Source of the DNA: a bacterium
GTDB taxonomy: Bacteria; Oederibacteriota; JAAXVQ01; JAUVAV01
Direction: 5' to 3'
Assembly: GCA_021108215.1 (NCBI GenBank)
Contig: JAIORK010000029.1
Coordinates: forward strand, 62,001 to 126,000
Length of the DNA: 64,000 nucleotides
Shown: piece by piece, positions 24,527 to 33,346 of the stretch
Layout of the letters: each line of letters opens with the position of its first letter
Numbering within the stretch: position 1 is the stretch's first letter
Translations under genes and position numbers: made by a program
Notes under the pieces: generated by a model
Database searches by the model: none
The model's input: only the letters and a program-made list of their open reading frames with translations
What the model was told of the DNA's origin: nothing

Positions 24527-25363
24527 TTATTCGTTGAATTTTCGAATGAAAATTGAGAAGGCGGGATCGTCTGCGTAGGCATCGGCGCGCGAATTGATTT
24601 TATGGAAATCACGGTATTCGGAAAATGGGAGTTGGGTGTCAACAAGTCCGAGTTGGTAGAAAAGATCATCCGAATATCCCGGAAAAAGAATATTAAAATG
24701 AAAAGGAATCCGGCCCGGGATGATTTCGTTGATGTGGCCCACAATTGTCGTGGCACAGGTGTTGGTGAAGGTGTGGTAGAACTCGGGATGCTCATGCAGC
24801 GCGTTGGCTTTTTTCAGCATGAGAACGAATAATTGACGGAGGGTTTTTTTTTCAAGTGTGAGGGGATAGAGGAATACCTCATCGCGCCGGTACTGAGTAC
24901 GAAGTTTGATCAGGTCTTTTTCATCGCCTACTACGTACATGATTTCAAATTGTTTGAGCATTCCCTTGATGGGTGAAAAAGATTCGCCTTTCTCTTTGCG
25001 TATCTCGACGGAAATGGCAATGTAATCATTGCCGGAAAATTCAAAGCTGATGAAAGTGTGTGCCAAACCCCGCCAGGATGAAAAAGGTTCGCAGACATAC
25101 CAGGCTGATTCGATATTATTTAAATGGACGGTTTTATCATAGTGAGAAACAGCATAATCAGATACTGATTGGTATGTGACATTGCGGATATTGCTGATTT
25201 TCACCTGGTCACCCTCAAACACAGCCTGTGAAAGGATTGTCTGATCTTCGGACCAGTCGCGATGATTGGAAGGTTGAATTGCGCTATAAATAATAACCGG
25301 AATAAAAAAACATAAGGCAAAGACCAAGTTTTTCCAGCGTTTTAGTTGTTGCAACCAATGCAT
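24527..25363 (-). CDS. DUF4105 (Lnb N-terminal-type) periplasmic domain protein
   Basis: 278 aa. One N-terminal membrane helix (LVFALCFFIPVIIYSAI) is followed by a periplasmic domain. The core SSWRGLAHTFISFEFSGNDYI and the later FTNTCATTIVGHINEI match DUF4105, now known as the N-terminal periplasmic domain of Lnb, a lipoprotein N-acyltransferase; the conserved His and Cys are in these two motifs. The C-terminal membrane bundle of full-length Lnb is not present, so only the catalytic-type domain is seen. Transferase activity is inferred, not proven. Confidence 0.75.
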   Translation of the reverse strand: MHWLQQLKRWKNLVFALCFFIPVIIYSAIQPSNHRDWSEDQTILSQAVFEGDQVKISNIRNVTYQSVSDYAVSHYDKTVHLNNIESAWYVCEPFSSWRGLAHTFISFEFSGNDYIAISVEIRKEKGESFSPIKGMLKQFEIMYVVGDEKDLIKLRTQYRRDEVFLYPLTLEKKTLRQLFVLMLKKANALHEHPEFYHTFTNTCATTIVGHINEIIPGRIPFHFNILFPGYSDDLFYQLGLVDTQLPFSEYRDFHKINSRADAYADDPAFSIFIRKFNE

Positions 25364-25484
25364 GGGATATCAGCCTCCTGGGGACGTGAAAAACAGTATA
25401 CCAGTTTTTCAGTGCGAGTCATGCAAATAAAAAGTGGACTCAATAAGAGGAAGAGAACCGCCGATAGTAGTGAGAGGAGGCGGG

Positions 25485-26330
25485 ATGCAACAAAAAATCG
25501 ATCCAACCACCATGGTGAGTTTACCACCCTTGCCGGTTTCGGTTCTGCATTTGACGGAGTTGATTTCTCAGGGAAGTTATAATATCGAGGAGATCACGCA
25601 GGTCATTGAGCTCGATCCGGTACTGACCGCCAGTGTATTGCGCTGGGCCAATTCATCTTGGAGCTCGGCTCAGATTGAGATTAATAATATATGGGATGCG
25701 GTGGTCCGCTTGGGGTCGGAAAATGTTCTTAAGCTGGCAGTCGGGCATCACATGATGGCCAACATGCGAAATCGCTGCGGGAAGAGTGATTTGTCCGAGG
25801 ATAGGCTTTGGAAACATAGTGTGTCAACCGGATTTGCTGTGGAAGCTATTCGGAATGTCGTGCGTATTTCCATTCCTCATATTGCTTTTACTGCAGCGAT
25901 CATGCATGACATGGGTAAGGTGGTGATCAGCCGGCAGATGGGATATCAAGAAACCAACGCAGCGATCAGCGGTTATATGGAAAAACACCAAACAGATGAA
26001 CAGACGGCGGAAAAAGAAGTGATGGGTATGGATCATGTCGCGATGGGGAGCATGATTGCCGAACAGTGGAATATTCCCGGAACCATCCGCCAGGTTATTG
26101 CAGAGCATCACCGGCCGGATGATCATCCGGATCGGTTGGTGGATGTTATTACCTTGGCCAATTATATGAGCCGACAAATGGGATTTTCCAGTTATACATG
26201 CAGCGGGCCTGAAATCAGTATGATCCGTGTTTTACAGCGATTAGAGATGGAACCGTCCATGTTGGAGAAAGCATATGAATTGACAAAGGCAGCGTATGAA
26301 AAAACCGCTGATAAGTGGGGCTGTCGTTGA
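25485..26330 (+). CDS. HDOD-domain protein
   Basis: 281 aa from the ATG at 25485 with GAGAGGAGG upstream. The HDOD core starts at once (LPPLPVSVLHLTELISQGSY ... VIELDPVLTASVLRWANSS) and runs to ~residue 210, with an AIMHDMGKVV stretch (HD) and AEHHRPDDHPDRL. HDOD proteins are signalling scaffolds or regulators found with c-di-GMP and chemotaxis systems, many without enzyme activity. Here the HD pair is retained. No partner kinase or receiver gene is adjacent. The gene converges with the U32 gene, 4 nt apart. Confidence 0.9.
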   Translation: MQQKIDPTTMVSLPPLPVSVLHLTELISQGSYNIEEITQVIELDPVLTASVLRWANSSWSSAQIEINNIWDAVVRLGSENVLKLAVGHHMMANMRNRCGKSDLSEDRLWKHSVSTGFAVEAIRNVVRISIPHIAFTAAIMHDMGKVVISRQMGYQETNAAISGYMEKHQTDEQTAEKEVMGMDHVAMGSMIAEQWNIPGTIRQVIAEHHRPDDHPDRLVDVITLANYMSRQMGFSSYTCSGPEISMIRVLQRLEMEPSMLEKAYELTKAAYEKTADKWGCR

Positions 26331-26334
26331 TGGA

Positions 26335-27582
26335 TTAGAGCGTGGGTGGGATGGCGCGAAAAATATGCACCCTATCATTGGTACGGATACGCTTCGGGAC
26401 TTTGAAGGTTACGTCTTCACCTGGTTTGGCCCGGCAAATCGGTTTATCCTCTTTTTGCATTCCTTCTAATTTAAATGTCACCACGCCTGTGGTTGGACCG
26501 ATGATAATGATCTCATCGCCATTGGCCAGGTCACAGGCCTCGATTTTGACCCAGGCAGCAAAAGCCTTGGGATAGTAGTTTAATACCTTTCCGCAATAGA
26601 CTTTTCGATGAGTGGCATGGGAACCATGTTTACCCGACCATTGGCTGGAATCCATTCCTAAATAAAATCCTTCCGCATAACCGCGGTGGTAGATTTTTTT
26701 AAGATCTTGCTCGAGGGATTGGGTAAGGGCGGGGGAATACGTGCCTGCAACCAGGGCATCAAGCGCAGAACGGTAGGCCTTGGTCACCCAATAAACATAC
26801 TCCGCTGAGCGTGTCCGGCCTTCGATTTTTAGAACAGAAACACCGCTGGCTGCGATTTTATCAAGAATATGAATCGTGTTAAGATCTTTGGGGCTCATCA
26901 CATAGTTGTTATTCAATACCAGTTCTAAATTGTCTTCCGTATCCATAACCCGGTATTGGCGACGGCAGGGTTGTAGACATTGGCCGCGATTGGCCGATGC
27001 ATTGTGCAAATAAAGTGACATGGCACAACGGCCGGAGACGGCAACGCACATGGCGCCGTGTGCAAAGAGCTCGATTTCCAGGAGACGTCCGGCAGGGCCG
27101 GTTAGTTGGCGTGTCTGAATTTCCCGCGTAATATGCGCGACCTGTGCCAGAGAGAGTTCGCGCGCCAGCACAATACGGTCCGCATACTGACTGAAGAAAA
27201 GGACGGATTCGAGATTGGAGACCGAGAGCTGGGTTGAGATATGCGCTTCGAGCCCCTGCTGATGGCAGTAGAGCAGGGCAGCCATGTCCGACACAATGAC
27301 ACCGTTGATCCCGGATTGTTTGGCGGTATCAATGATTTGGCGGGCTTGGTCCAGCTCGTGGTCATAGAGCACTGTATTGAGTGTGAGGTAGCTTTGGATT
27401 CCGGCCTTGCGGCATTGCCCGGCGACCCGGTTGATCTCGGAGAGAGAAAAGGTGACCGTGTTTTTTGCACGCATATTAAGAGCTTCGACGCCGAAGTAAA
27501 CAGCATCGCATCCGCCTTGAATCGCGGCCTGTAATGATTCATCATTGCCGGCCGGGGCTAAAAGTTTGGGATGGGTATGCAT
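26335..27582 (-). CDS. U32-family peptidase-like protein (probable RNA hydroxylation factor)
   Basis: 415 aa. The N-terminus KLLAPAGNDESLQAAIQGGC DAVYFG is typical. The family signature ELFAHGAMCVAVSGRCAMS is present, as is the Cys cluster NRGQCLQPCRRQY. Cys residues of this group support an iron-sulfur cluster in members that hydroxylate uridine 34 of tRNA (TrhP) or 23S rRNA. A small C-terminal beta domain follows. Which RNA is modified cannot be told from this gene. The old peptidase name reflects collagenase-like members and is probably not the function here. Confidence 0.88.
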   Translation of the reverse strand: MHTHPKLLAPAGNDESLQAAIQGGCDAVYFGVEALNMRAKNTVTFSLSEINRVAGQCRKAGIQSYLTLNTVLYDHELDQARQIIDTAKQSGINGVIVSDMAALLYCHQQGLEAHISTQLSVSNLESVLFFSQYADRIVLARELSLAQVAHITREIQTRQLTGPAGRLLEIELFAHGAMCVAVSGRCAMSLYLHNASANRGQCLQPCRRQYRVMDTEDNLELVLNNNYVMSPKDLNTIHILDKIAASGVSVLKIEGRTRSAEYVYWVTKAYRSALDALVAGTYSPALTQSLEQDLKKIYHRGYAEGFYLGMDSSQWSGKHGSHATHRKVYCGKVLNYYPKAFAAWVKIEACDLANGDEIIIIGPTTGVVTFKLEGMQKEDKPICRAKPGEDVTFKVPKRIRTNDRVHIFRAIPPTL

Positions 27583-27698
27583 AAGGCGTATCCTTGAAAC
27601 TGCGATTAGTGGAAAAATGAGACTATATACTATTTATAAATAAAATGCAAATGAATGGTATACTGAGCCGTTTGGAAACAAGATGCCAAGGAGTGAGT

Positions 27699-28217
27699 AT
27701 GTGTTTTGAAAAAATGGATGAATTACTAAAAAAATATCAGGCACTGTGTGATTATTGTGATCGCTTTTTTGAAAGTGTGGTCAAAGCGTACCCCAAAGAA
27801 ATTCATTGTCAAAAGGGTTGTTCCGAGTGCTGTACGCTAAATTCGGTTGCACCGCTGGAAGCCTATGTAATTGGGAGGCAGCTTTCGGGTATTCCTCGAA
27901 TTTCCAGTGTATGTCAGGGCCAATACTGTCGTTTTTTAATCGAAGATGCTTGTGCCGTTTATCCGGCCCGGCCGATTATTTGCCGTACCCATGGTATCCC
28001 GTTGGACTATCCGGATCGTGAGGGGGTGGATGTTTGTCCGTTGAATTTTCGGGATCGTGAATGGTTTACCATTAAGCCGGAATCAATTCTCAAGGCCGAG
28101 AGAATTACTGAAAATTTTATGCGATTGAATATGGCCTATTGCATGATTGCCGGACTTCCGCCTACCAATAAAGACAGGGTTGCAATCTGGGATATCGAAC
28201 CGGCCCCAAGCGATTAG
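27699..28217 (+). CDS. YkgJ-family cysteine-cluster protein
   Basis: 172 aa from the ATG at 27699 (AAGGAG 7 nt upstream; the longer frame from 27645 is rejected). The Cys pattern C-x3-C-x2-CC (HCQKGCSECC, ~residues 38-47) and the later CAVYPARPIICRTHGIPL and GVDVCPLNF match the zinc/iron-chelating CxxCxxCC family. Its function is unknown, possibly metal binding or Fe-S assembly. Its end overlaps the convergent ribonucleotide reductase gene by 4 nt. Confidence 0.87.
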   Translation: MCFEKMDELLKKYQALCDYCDRFFESVVKAYPKEIHCQKGCSECCTLNSVAPLEAYVIGRQLSGIPRISSVCQGQYCRFLIEDACAVYPARPIICRTHGIPLDYPDREGVDVCPLNFRDREWFTIKPESILKAERITENFMRLNMAYCMIAGLPPTNKDRVAIWDIEPAPSD

Positions 28218-30463
28218 CTGCAGCGGGAGAAGCCGCAGGCACGACAGACCATACAGCCACCCTCGTGCTCGATCGCACCGCCGCATTCCGGACAAGCTCC
28301 GGTGAGACGGTCCAGCGCATCTAAACTTCCAGAGAGTTTGACCGTGCTCTCATCACCCTGCCGCCATTTAAGATAGCGTTCGATCGCCAGACCGATCGCA
28401 TCGGGGCAGGAGAGGACCATGCCCCCTTCAGCCCATGCAGGATTCGGACAGCGAATACCGCGTAAATTTTTTATGATTGCTTCCGGATTGACATCCGCGC
28501 GCAATGCCATGGATACCAACCGTGAGATGGCTTCTGACTGAGAGGCTGCGCAGCCGCCTGATTTTCCCATCTGGGTAAAGATCTCGAATAGACCGGTTTC
28601 ATCATTGTTTAATGTGATATAGAGATTGCCGCAACCGGTCCTCATTTTATACGTAGAACCCTGGATAACATCAGGTCGTTTACGCGGTTCAAGCTTATGA
28701 AGTTCTTCCGTATCTTGCTGGGAAGCGGAGCCACTCACAGATAAAACCTGGTTTTCACGGCTGCCATCGCGATAAATGGTGACACCCTTGCATCCGCTTT
28801 GAAATGCTTTGCGGAAAACTTCATCCACATCTTGGGTGTTGGCTTTTTTGGAAAAGTTGACGGTTTTGGAAACGGCATTGTCAGTATATTTTTGGAATGC
28901 CGCCTGCATACGCACATGCCAGAGCGGTGTAATATCATGGGCGGTTACAAAAATATTCTGGATATCGTCCGGAACCCCATTAATCCCATGAACAGTACCC
29001 TTGGCAGCGATTTCCTGCATTAACTCAGGAGAGTCAAATCCGTGAAAAACTGCGGTCTGTTTGAATACCGGGTTAACTTCAATGAGTTTATCATTGTCCA
29101 TGACATTGCGTACAAACGAGACGGCGAACAACGGCTCAATACCTGAACTCACACCCGCAATAATACTGATCGTTCCGGTGGGCGCGATGGTGGTTGTGGT
29201 GGCATTGCGCAACGGCCGTTCGCCGTTTTTGGCATACAGACTCTCGCCAAAGGCAGGGAAGGGCCCACGTTTTTGCGCCAGTTCGCGCGACATTTGTTTG
29301 CTCTCGTCCTGAATGAATTTCATGATGTTTTCAGCAATTTGGAGCGCTCTTTCGGAATTGTAAGGAACGCCGAGCTTGAGCAGCATATCCGCGAAGCCCA
29401 TAACCCCCAGCCCAATTTTCCGGTTGGTTTTAACCAGGTCATCAATCTTTTGCAGCGGAAAGGCAGAGACATCAATGACATTATCCAGGAAGTGAGCGGC
29501 TGAGCGAACGACGCGTTTTAATCTGGCATAATCAACAACCTTGAGACCATCGGTCTCTGTAATCATGATAGAAAGATTGATGGAACCGAGATTGCAGGCT
29601 TCGTATGGCAGCAAGGGCTGCTCACCACAAGGATTGGTGCTCTCGATATTACCCAGGTGCGGCGTTGGGTTGTCTGCATTGATATGATCGATAAAAACAA
29701 TCCCCGGTTCGCCTGTTTGCCAGGCATTTTTTACGATTTGGTCAAAGACTTTTTTGGCATTGAGCCGGCCGGCTTTTTCCTGCGTCTTAGGATGAATGAG
29801 ATCAAAGTCTTGATCTTTTTCCAATGCCTGCATAAAAGGATCTGTTAAGGCAACACTGATGTTAAAATTGGTCAGTTCCTGCGTGTCCTGCTTGCAGTGG
29901 ATGAATTGAAGGATGTCGGGATGATCGACCCGTAGAATTGCCATGTTGGCGCCCCGTCGTGTCCCGCCTTGTTTGACAGCTTCGGTTGAAGCGTTGAAAA
30001 CTTTCATAAAAGATACCGGGCCGCTGGCACAACCGTTAGTGGAGCGTACCCGTGAATTTTGTGGCCGGATGCGGGAGAAAGAGAAGCCTGTTCCGCCGCC
30101 GCTTTTGTGGATCAAGGCTGCGTTTTTAACGGTTTCGAAAATTGATTCCATACTGTCCTCAATCGGGAGGACAAAGCAGGCAGAGAGCTGCTGGAGATCA
30201 CGGCCTGCATTCATGAGTGTGGGGGAATTGGGCAAAAATTCAAGATCAGTCATCAGGTTGAAAAATTTATCGGAAACAGCGGAAATATCTGCCTGGGGGT
30301 CGTAAATCCGATCGGGGGATGCAATGTTGTTTGCCACGCGTCGGAATAATTTATGGGGTGTTTCGGTGATTTTTCCTTTGTCATTCTTTGCAAGATAGCG
30401 GCGTTCAAGAACGCGGATGGAGTTGATGGGGAGTTTTAAATCAGTGGCAGATGATTGGGACAT
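28214..30463 (-). CDS. nrdJ: Class II (adenosylcobalamin-dependent) ribonucleoside-diphosphate/triphosphate reductase
   Basis: 749 aa with GGAGG 8 nt before the ATG. Substrate-site motifs typical of the class are NGCASGPVSFMKVFNASTEA, KQGGTRRGANMAIL, NPCGEQPLLPYEACNLGSIN (active-site Cys and Glu) and TTIAPTGTISIIAGVSSGIE. The C-terminus carries a TSCPD-type domain (KMRTGCGNLYITL) and a zinc ribbon CPECGGA...CRACGFSRC. There is no N-terminal ATP-cone in the visible sequence. It reduces ribonucleotides to deoxyribonucleotides without O2, using coenzyme B12, so it works in aerobic and anaerobic conditions. I see no cobalamin riboswitch upstream; repeat D2 lies there instead. Confidence 0.95.
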   Translation of the reverse strand: MSQSSATDLKLPINSIRVLERRYLAKNDKGKITETPHKLFRRVANNIASPDRIYDPQADISAVSDKFFNLMTDLEFLPNSPTLMNAGRDLQQLSACFVLPIEDSMESIFETVKNAALIHKSGGGTGFSFSRIRPQNSRVRSTNGCASGPVSFMKVFNASTEAVKQGGTRRGANMAILRVDHPDILQFIHCKQDTQELTNFNISVALTDPFMQALEKDQDFDLIHPKTQEKAGRLNAKKVFDQIVKNAWQTGEPGIVFIDHINADNPTPHLGNIESTNPCGEQPLLPYEACNLGSINLSIMITETDGLKVVDYARLKRVVRSAAHFLDNVIDVSAFPLQKIDDLVKTNRKIGLGVMGFADMLLKLGVPYNSERALQIAENIMKFIQDESKQMSRELAQKRGPFPAFGESLYAKNGERPLRNATTTTIAPTGTISIIAGVSSGIEPLFAVSFVRNVMDNDKLIEVNPVFKQTAVFHGFDSPELMQEIAAKGTVHGINGVPDDIQNIFVTAHDITPLWHVRMQAAFQKYTDNAVSKTVNFSKKANTQDVDEVFRKAFQSGCKGVTIYRDGSRENQVLSVSGSASQQDTEELHKLEPRKRPDVIQGSTYKMRTGCGNLYITLNNDETGLFEIFTQMGKSGGCAASQSEAISRLVSMALRADVNPEAIIKNLRGIRCPNPAWAEGGMVLSCPDAIGLAIERYLKWRQGDESTVKLSGSLDALDRLTGACPECGGAIEHEGGCMVCRACGFSRCS

Positions 30464-30480
30464 ACGGTAGACCTCCGGTG

Positions 30481-30670
30481 TTTAATATGTTGGCCGCGAA
30501 TTCCCCGGCTTTTAAGTCGGGAGTGAAGCGGGATAGTAATAATGACTTTTTACAGATCATATCCAAGTCCCCTGACCGGATAGATAATTGAAGGATGGGA
30601 CTTCTGTTGGTTGCCCGCTCTTTTGCCCGGCGAATGTTGGGTGTCGGATCAGAGCGGGGAACTTGAATTA
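30481..30670. repeat. Family D double-hairpin repeat, copy D2, with two nested inserts
   Basis: It has the same framework as D1 but two inserts. Near 30574-30611 it carries GACCGGAT ... ATGGGACTTCTGTTGGT, also found inside element C2 (58287-58321). At 30626-30647 an E-type palindrome (CCCGGCGAATG...) splits the loop between CCCGCTCTTTT and CAGAGCGGGG. It lies just upstream of nrdJ and within the 388-nt gap to the next gene. Confidence 0.8.
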
Positions 30671-30851
30671 AGGTGCATATCATACGGCGGATTTGATATT
30701 TGTCAAGCAAACTTTTTAATAAAATACTATATCTACGCAATTCACAACATTCATACCACAACATATAGAGCAAATCAATATAACTCGGAACAATTATGAT
30801 TAGAAAGTAAAACCCTTACATTTTCTATCGATTTTATACAGATGATTGCGT

Positions 30852-31256
30852 ATGATAAAAAAAGGAAGCAATCCTGGAAAGGAGATTACCGCATTGGAAT
30901 GGGTTGAATATGCAGGGAAAAAAATACTCAGTAACGATTTAACGCACTTGTCTGTTGAGGACTTTATTGATGCAATGAAACGATTTGAATCCATAATATT
31001 GGAACAGCAGGAGAAGTCTGTTCTGGTGTTGTCGGATATCCGGGGAGCAAAATTTGACCGCCGAAACGTGGCGGAACTGAAAAGAACTTCTTTGGCAACC
31101 ACCCTTTTTATTGATAAATATGCTGTTGTCGGTGTTACCGGTGTTCAAAAAAATCTTTTTAAGGCAGTTCAGATGGTTACTAAACAAAAAGGTGGCAGCA
31201 CGCTGGAGGCGTTTGGCACGATTGAGGATGCAAAAAAATGGTTGGTGCAATCGTGA
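30852..31256 (+). CDS. STAS/SpoIIAA-like protein
   Basis: 134 aa, start at the ATG 30852 (a TTG two codons earlier is possible; the ribosome site is weak). The order of strands and helices (KILSNDLTHLSVEDFIDAMK ... EKSVLVLSDIRGAKFDRRN ... DKYAVVGVTGVQKNLFKAVQ ... GTIEDAKKWL) matches the STAS/SEC14-like SpoIIAA superfamily often seen in small signalling proteins. No phosphorylatable Ser can be assigned with confidence. It overlaps the following lipoprotein gene by 19 nt, suggesting coupled translation. Confidence 0.7.
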   Translation: MIKKGSNPGKEITALEWVEYAGKKILSNDLTHLSVEDFIDAMKRFESIILEQQEKSVLVLSDIRGAKFDRRNVAELKRTSLATTLFIDKYAVVGVTGVQKNLFKAVQMVTKQKGGSTLEAFGTIEDAKKWLVQS

Positions 31257-32197
31257 TAATTGTCATGGCTGCCGGAAAAATTAAACCGCGTGCTGCTTGT
31301 TTGGCGGTTTTTTTGCTTCTTCTGGCAGGATGCTCCAAAGTGCAGGAACAACAATTAAAACCATTGGAGGGAAGCATCCACGATCAAATCTATATTTCAC
31401 CGCTCGGTTCTTTCTCTGTGGATTTGACAGATGATGTAGATGTGTCTTCTTTGCAGGATGCCATTTCAAAAGACGGTTCGGCGATCGTATGTGGATTTGC
31501 GGATAAAGCCGGCAATCATTACAGCATTATGGCAACCTTTATCAGGAAAAAACCGCAGGAGAATTTTATTGCATCTTTGGTCAAAAAAAATCTTGCTCAA
31601 GGGAAACAGGTGGTTGAAAGCCGGACATCTGACGGCCGTTCCAGCTATCAAGAAAGCTATTTAGGACAAAATCAGCAGGGGCGTTATGTTGCGAAACTGG
31701 AAATTGTTTTTTATAAGGAATTAATCCTGTTTGATATTATTTTGACAGGTAAAGATGAAAAGCAGGCGCAACCAGCCACGCAACACATTGATGTGGGATT
31801 GAATCAACTGTGGGAACGCACGATATTTCGTGGTCGTTTTCGTGAACTGCCCGGTTCGCCTGCCAGGCTGGATCCGCGTATACCCATTACCGTTTATGCC
31901 GCCAAAACAGCTGCAGAAAATCTGGGGTACACGGTGGAGCTTCAGCGCACCGGCAAGCAGATTGTCCGTGTTTACACCCAAGGCAAATACAGCCGGATCA
32001 TTATTAGCTTGGGTGTGCAGCAGGTGGGAACCGATTTGGTTGTCAGCGAAGCGGTTTCCTGCATTGCCAAAGATGAAAAGTTTGCCGATCATATCAAAAT
32101 GATATTTTTTGTGGAGTTCGAAAAGCGTTTGGCGCAGGAATGTATTAAAATTAAGCGCAGCCGGACGTATGATGAAGATCTCCTATTGAATCCGTAA
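31238..32197 (+). CDS. Putative lipoprotein of unknown function
   Basis: 319 aa if started at 31238 (GAGG nearby); the internal ATG at 31265 is an alternative. Signal peptide with lipobox LLLLAGCS (Cys ~32). The mature region looks alpha/beta, with a first domain that includes HDQIYISPLGSFSVDLTDDV and a second (LGYTVELQRTGKQIVRVYTQ ... FVEFEKRLAQECIKIKR). I do not recognise the family. It overlaps the STAS-like gene and lies 24 nt before the peptidase gene, so an envelope operon is likely. Confidence 0.65.
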   Translation: MVGAIVIIVMAAGKIKPRAACLAVFLLLLAGCSKVQEQQLKPLEGSIHDQIYISPLGSFSVDLTDDVDVSSLQDAISKDGSAIVCGFADKAGNHYSIMATFIRKKPQENFIASLVKKNLAQGKQVVESRTSDGRSSYQESYLGQNQQGRYVAKLEIVFYKELILFDIILTGKDEKQAQPATQHIDVGLNQLWERTIFRGRFRELPGSPARLDPRIPITVYAAKTAAENLGYTVELQRTGKQIVRVYTQGKYSRIIISLGVQQVGTDLVVSEAVSCIAKDEKFADHIKMIFFVEFEKRLAQECIKIKRSRTYDEDLLLNP

Positions 32198-32221
32198 CAG
32201 ACAGGGAAGTGAAAGGAAAAA

Positions 32222-33199
32222 ATGAAAGATCGATGGATCCCGCTTTTAGTGATGGTTTTATTTTTGATGCTGTCAGATCCCTCCGGGACATTTGCAGAAA
32301 ATTTTTTTTATTCCGGCAGGGCCGGTTTCAGTGTGCATTGCAATCAGATGATGCTGGGATATCATGAGCAGGCGGTCTTTGCGTTGCCCGGAGAAACACT
32401 CGTGCTGCAAGTGGTCGATGCAAAATGGCGGACCGAGTATTTTTTTGATTCTGAATTTGGAAGGACCCAAAAGCAAACTGAACGTAAGTGGGTTTGGACG
32501 GTACCCGAAACGCCGGGGAATTATACTGGACGGATTTTTCAGCTTAATGGTGAAGAAGCGGTTTTTATTTATTGTTTTGTCATGGTTCCGTTTGAAGCCT
32601 TGCAAGGCGGTGACATGAACGGTTACCGGATCGGGCAGTATCCGTCGCAGGCAAACGGTCATAGCGAGATATATCCGCAACCTCGCGGTTTTATTGAAGT
32701 GACGGAAGACAATGTTGATCACAGGCTTATGCCCCATTTCACACTGCGGCAATTCATCTGCCGTCAAGACGGGGCATATCCAAAATATGTGGTGCTTGAT
32801 GAGCGTCTGCTCATCAAGCTTGAAGTACTGCTGGCCCGAGTCAATTTGGAGGGGTTTGCCTGCCACACCCTGAGTGTTTCCAGCGGTTACCGGACACCGT
32901 ATTACAACCAACGGTTGGGCAATGCTAAATATAGCCTGCATATGTGGGGCCGGGCGGCGGATATTTTTGTTGATGGGAATGGTGATCATAAAATGGATGA
33001 CCTTAACCGTGACGGGAAAAATAATATGTCGGATGTGCGGCGTTTGATAGCTATGGTGGAACAACTGGATGAAGAACCGCGTCATCATGACAAAATAGGC
33101 GGGTTGGGTTTATATGATCGTACGGAAAAGCACGGGCCGTTTGTGCATATTGACGTACGCGGTGAGCGCGCCCGTTGGGAGCGCAAGCGCGCCCGTTAG
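32222..33199 (+). CDS. Secreted M15-type peptidoglycan peptidase-like protein
   Basis: 325 aa, AAAGG upstream. A signal peptide ends near TFAEN. Residues ~25-130 form a beta-rich domain. The C-terminal ~170 residues match the DUF882/peptidase M15 fold: LRQFICRQDG, SVSSGYRTPYYNQRLGNAKY, then SLHMWGRAADIF (His and Asp metal ligands) and GPFVHIDVRG (last His). Between these lies an acidic EF-hand-like stretch (DGNGDHKMDD and DLNRDGKNN), seen in some relatives. It probably cuts a peptide crosslink in peptidoglycan. A ~20-bp near-duplicate (GCGCGCCCGTT) encodes the last residues RARWERKRAR. Confidence 0.82.
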   Translation: MKDRWIPLLVMVLFLMLSDPSGTFAENFFYSGRAGFSVHCNQMMLGYHEQAVFALPGETLVLQVVDAKWRTEYFFDSEFGRTQKQTERKWVWTVPETPGNYTGRIFQLNGEEAVFIYCFVMVPFEALQGGDMNGYRIGQYPSQANGHSEIYPQPRGFIEVTEDNVDHRLMPHFTLRQFICRQDGAYPKYVVLDERLLIKLEVLLARVNLEGFACHTLSVSSGYRTPYYNQRLGNAKYSLHMWGRAADIFVDGNGDHKMDDLNRDGKNNMSDVRRLIAMVEQLDEEPRHHDKIGGLGLYDRTEKHGPFVHIDVRGERARWERKRAR

Positions 33200-33346
33200 G
33201 AGCCATGAAAATATGCGGTTTTTATTTTGTAAAAAAAGATGTCTTAAATAAACCCAGTTAGGGACTGGTCAAGTCTAAGAAATGGTATATAATAAAAGGG
33301 CGTTTTACAAATGTTCGATGCTGGAGAACCCCGGGAAGGAATTGTT

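Noticed and set aside
30464-30851. Possible cobalamin riboswitch upstream of the B12-dependent reductase gene
   Set aside because: No B12-box-like conserved words; the region is repeat D2 with nested inserts.
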